NCBI GenBank assembly: GCA_905479945.1
Contig: CAJQOP010000016.1
Coordinates: 1-35,504 of the forward strand
DNA: 35,504 nucleotides
From: an uncultured Glaciecola sp.
GTDB taxonomy: Bacteria > Pseudomonadota > Gammaproteobacteria > Enterobacterales > Alteromonadaceae
Direction: 5' to 3'
Shown: positions 33,206-35,504 of the stretch, in pieces
Numbering within the stretch: position 1 is the stretch's first letter
Layout of the letters: each line of letters begins with the position of its first letter
Notes under the pieces: model-generated
The model's database searches: none
Seen by the model: only the letters and a program-made list of their open reading frames with translations
What the model was told of the DNA's origin: nothing
Program-made: the position numbers and the translations under genes

Positions 33206-34044
33206 TGCTAAACCAACAGCAAAAACTAAGCTATCAACAGCAGGGTTATATCGTACTCAACGAGCTTTTTAGCCTTGAGCAAGTTAGCCAACTAAAGTCA
33301 GCAGCGCTTAAAATAGTAGATGATTTCGATCCCGATTCAACACGCTCAGTATTTTCCACTGAAACGGGAGAACAAACCAGTCGAGACGATTACTTCTTAA
33401 GTTCGGACGACAAAGTTCGCTGTTTTTTTGAAGAAGATGCGTTCTCTAATAGCGGCGAATTGCAGCAAACTAAGCACTTAAGTATCAATAAAATTGGCCA
33501 TGCCTTACATACTCTTAATCCGGTATTCAACGCTTTTAGTCAATCAACAGTTATTGCGCAGCTTGCAGAAGATCTAGGCGTTATTGAGCCTGAAATTCGT
33601 CAATCGATGTATATATTCAAACAACCTAAAATTGGTGGCGTGATCCGTTGGCATCAAGACGCAACATACTTTTTTACTGCCCCGCAATCGGTAGTGACAT
33701 TCTGGTTTGCGATTGAAGATGCGACAATTGAAAACGGCTGTTTGCAAGTTGATAAACAAGGTGCGGAGTTTCCGCTCAAAGAACAGTTTAAACGCTATGA
33801 AGACGACAGCACTGAATTGGCTATGCTAGAGAATATCGAATGGCCAACAAACGACCGAGCTCTACCGCTTGAAGTAAAAGCCGGCACGCTAGTCGCTTTT
33901 AACGGCGCACTGCCGCACTTTAGTGAAGCTAACCGTTCAAATAAATCGCGCCATGCGTTTACCTTGCACATCACGTCGGCTCAGGCCCAATATGACAAGC
34001 TTAATTGGCTTCGAGCAGCGCCATTGCATATTTATTCTAAATAG
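33205..34044 (+). CDS. Phytanoyl-CoA dioxygenase (PhyH) family oxygenase
   Basis: A 279-residue Fe(II)/2-oxoglutarate-dependent oxygenase of the PhyH family. The metal site is complete: His150-x-Asp152 in RWHQDATYF and the distal His238 in GALPHFSEAN, with Arg249 in SRHAFTLH placed to bind 2-oxoglutarate. Family features include LSYQQQGYIVLNELFS at the start and VVTFWFAIEDATIENGCLQ after the HxD. The substrate is unknown; PhyH family members hydroxylate small molecules such as ectoine or acyl chains. The ATG at 33205 overlaps the stop of a small hydrophobic frame (TAATG). It converges with the metallo-beta-lactamase-fold gene, with 40 bp between the stops. Confidence 0.9.
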   Translation: MLNQQQKLSYQQQGYIVLNELFSLEQVSQLKSAALKIVDDFDPDSTRSVFSTETGEQTSRDDYFLSSDDKVRCFFEEDAFSNSGELQQTKHLSINKIGHALHTLNPVFNAFSQSTVIAQLAEDLGVIEPEIRQSMYIFKQPKIGGVIRWHQDATYFFTAPQSVVTFWFAIEDATIENGCLQVDKQGAEFPLKEQFKRYEDDSTELAMLENIEWPTNDRALPLEVKAGTLVAFNGALPHFSEANRSNKSRHAFTLHITSAQAQYDKLNWLRAAPLHIYSK

Positions 34045-34084
34045 CTTTACACGTCACTTTTAGTCATTAGCTTTAAATCATGCC

Positions 34085-34975
34085 TTACAGATGATCTGTC
34101 AAGGTGAAAACCTCGCCCGGTGTTGAAAAGTAGGGTTTTTCCGACAGGATCAAAGGTGTGGGAACCTCCTTTGGAACATGCACGCCAATACTGTGCTTGG
34201 TATTGATGCGGTAATCCAAAATGTACTTACCCGTATTGCTTAAAAAGAACCAGTAGGGTGGAAACGCGACGTTTGTTTCTTGCGCTTCCCAAAATGCAGA
34301 CAAAGGCCGAAAATGCTTATCGTTAGGATCGGCATCGCCCATATGCATAAAACTTAAGGTTTCTTGCGAATAAGGCAGTGTTACCCGATAAACAAGGTTA
34401 CTTACCTCTGAGCGACCGGGCCAACCTGCATGGGGTATGCGAACCGAATCTACTTTAATTTTACCCACTTCAAAACTTATTGGCGCGTCACCATATTCCA
34501 ATTCAATACTGATGATACGCAATTTAATGTCAGCAAAACCAGCTAGTACTTTGAGCTTGTCTATGGCTTGATCAGGAGCAACCAGTTTCACATTTTTGTA
34601 TTTAAGCATATAAGCGAGCACGTCTTCAGCGGCGAAATGATCGCCGTGTGCATGACTCACAAAAATCGCCTCAATATCATTGTAGGGTTCAGTATTATTC
34701 ATTACTGCATTAAAAATTTCCTCAGGAACAAGCTGATAAGTGCCGTAGTCATTATGAAAAAAAGGGTCAAACAGTATTTTATGCTCGCCTACTGAAATGA
34801 GTACACCTTCGTTGGCTAAGTAAGTTGCCGTTGCATGTTTTTCGTGAGCCAATAAACTCGGCGACAACAGCACGGACAACAGCATACTAATACTGCAGCT
34901 TATCTTTCGTATTGAAACGTGTTTTTGAGTGAGTAATTTGAGAAAGTATTTTTGAGTAAGTATTTGATGGGCCAT
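34085..34975 (-). CDS. Exported metallo-beta-lactamase-fold hydrolase (UlaG-like)
   Basis: A 296-residue MBL-fold protein with a long N-terminal leader (core about residues 30-42, cleavage near LLAHE). The zinc motif is SHAHGDHF (His108, His110, Asp112, His113), with a second His in RIPHAGWPG and an Asp in HMGDADPNDKHF. The fold resembles UlaG-type hydrolases of the L-ascorbate-6-P lactonase group, but export makes another substrate likely. A GTG 6 nt upstream (34981) is in frame with the ATG used here; neither has a Shine-Dalgarno. It faces the PhyH gene. Reaction and substrate cannot be told. Confidence 0.83.
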   Translation of the reverse strand: MAHQILTQKYFLKLLTQKHVSIRKISCSISMLLSVLLSPSLLAHEKHATATYLANEGVLISVGEHKILFDPFFHNDYGTYQLVPEEIFNAVMNNTEPYNDIEAIFVSHAHGDHFAAEDVLAYMLKYKNVKLVAPDQAIDKLKVLAGFADIKLRIISIELEYGDAPISFEVGKIKVDSVRIPHAGWPGRSEVSNLVYRVTLPYSQETLSFMHMGDADPNDKHFRPLSAFWEAQETNVAFPPYWFFLSNTGKYILDYRINTKHSIGVHVPKEVPTPLILSEKPYFSTPGEVFTLTDHL

Positions 34976-34981
34976 ATACAC

Positions 34982-35504
34982 GTTTGTTAAATGAATTAAT
35001 TTAAGATGCCATACTTTAACGCAACATTAATATGAATAACAAACAGCATGTAACAAAATACACGCCTGTGCTTTGTTGGTCGACAATAAAGTTATTAAGA
35101 ATCTAATAGTCACGCAACCTGTATTAACTTGCAAAAAGAGCCAAAAGCCGGCAGAGAGGGTTCAAAATTCCCCTCAGATTAGTGTGACTTTTCTACTCTT
35201 GAAAATCCAATGAGTGATAGACCGTTTTGGCATGAGCCTGCCGTTGAATTTTTGCTGAAAATGACTGCAAAGCCTTCGATAAGGGCTCATTTAGGAATTT
35301 TGAGTTCTCGCACCCTAGAGCAGTCATTCAGGTTTGTTAACCTCACCGGCTCTTCCACGGCATATATAGTCATTCAACCTTAAATATTCATTGATTATAA
35401 TGATTAAGGTTATGTGCTTGTTTCATACGAATTACACGGCAAGATTATTCGATGATTCCCGCTTTTCTTTCGATGGAACAAGTAACTTTACTCACAACGA
35501 ATCC
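34982..35504. other. Intergenic region at the right edge with two inverted repeats
   Basis: About 520 bp without a convincing gene. AATGACTGC (35260-35268) and GCAGTCATT (35320-35328) form a 9-bp inverted repeat, extendable by CTGA/CAG. AACCTTAA (35376-35383) and TTAAGGTT (35404-35411) form a second, with an inner TCATT/AATGA. A frame opens at an ATG at 35452 (MIPAFLSMEQVTLLTTN) and runs off the window; 17 codons are too few to judge. These could be parts of a small intergenic repeat family or terminators. Confidence 0.4.

Noticed and set aside
35452..35504. Start of a gene running off the right edge (MIPAFLSMEQV...)
   Set aside because: Only 17 codons, no good ribosome-binding site, and no recognisable family.

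Overview
The window looks like a chromosomal segment of a low-GC marine gammaproteobacterium, most likely of the Alteromonadales (Colwellia/Thalassotalea type). This is inferred from the protein families present (DUF3016, DUF3313 and DUF4136 envelope proteins, SelD plus SelU, AcpH, a cold-shock/DUF1294 fusion), not from a marker gene. No rRNA, tRNA or CRISPR array was seen.

Layout. (1) 1-806: the tail of an IS110-family transposase abuts an AraC-type regulator that has lost its DNA-binding domain. (2) 1035-4156: small exported proteins and lipoproteins (17 kDa-antigen-like, DUF3016, a three-helix membrane protein, DUF3313, DUF4136). (3) 4157-7549: an AT-rich accessory patch with a protein of unknown function, a 58-residue AlpA-type regulator, a zinc-finger/HTH protein and a VOC protein followed by a nested inverted repeat. 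(4) 7687-8820: an ECF sigma factor with a membrane partner. (5) 9060-11317: the selenium genes selD and selU (mnmH), overlapping by 4 nt. (6) 11442-13867: a hybrid histidine kinase and a NarL/LuxR response regulator, convergent. (7) 14064-30389: a minus-strand run of about 16 kb encoding a parvulin-type lipoprotein, a 613-residue exported protein, a giant exported protein and a 1430-residue calcium-repeat surface protein. (8) 30617-34975: acpH, cold-shock/DUF1294, a small membrane protein with a membrane-tethered HTH regulator, a phytanoyl-CoA dioxygenase-like protein and an exported metallo-beta-lactamase-fold protein.

The standout is region 7. The giant gene is now split into ORFs of 305 and 2690 codons. 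At the break lies an octamer (TTGATATT on the plus strand) present in 2.75 tandem copies. Removing one copy restores a single frame of exactly 3023 codons, with a signal peptide, propeller-like repeats, two LamG-like domains, a long helical region and a C-terminal beta domain. The last third resembles the pore and TcB-binding parts of Tc-toxin A subunits by eye. The natural reading is a secreted giant with its own periplasmic chaperone and a surface-anchored partner. It may be switched on and off by slippage at the octamer, or it may be a recent knockout or an assembly error.

Short tandem duplications of 8-16 bp recur through the window (selD, selU, the giant gene, the end of the parvulin gene, and two intergenic regions), so slippage appears to be a general force here. 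A second regulatory oddity is a perfect 8-bp hairpin that buries the ribosome-binding site of the gene at 32256.
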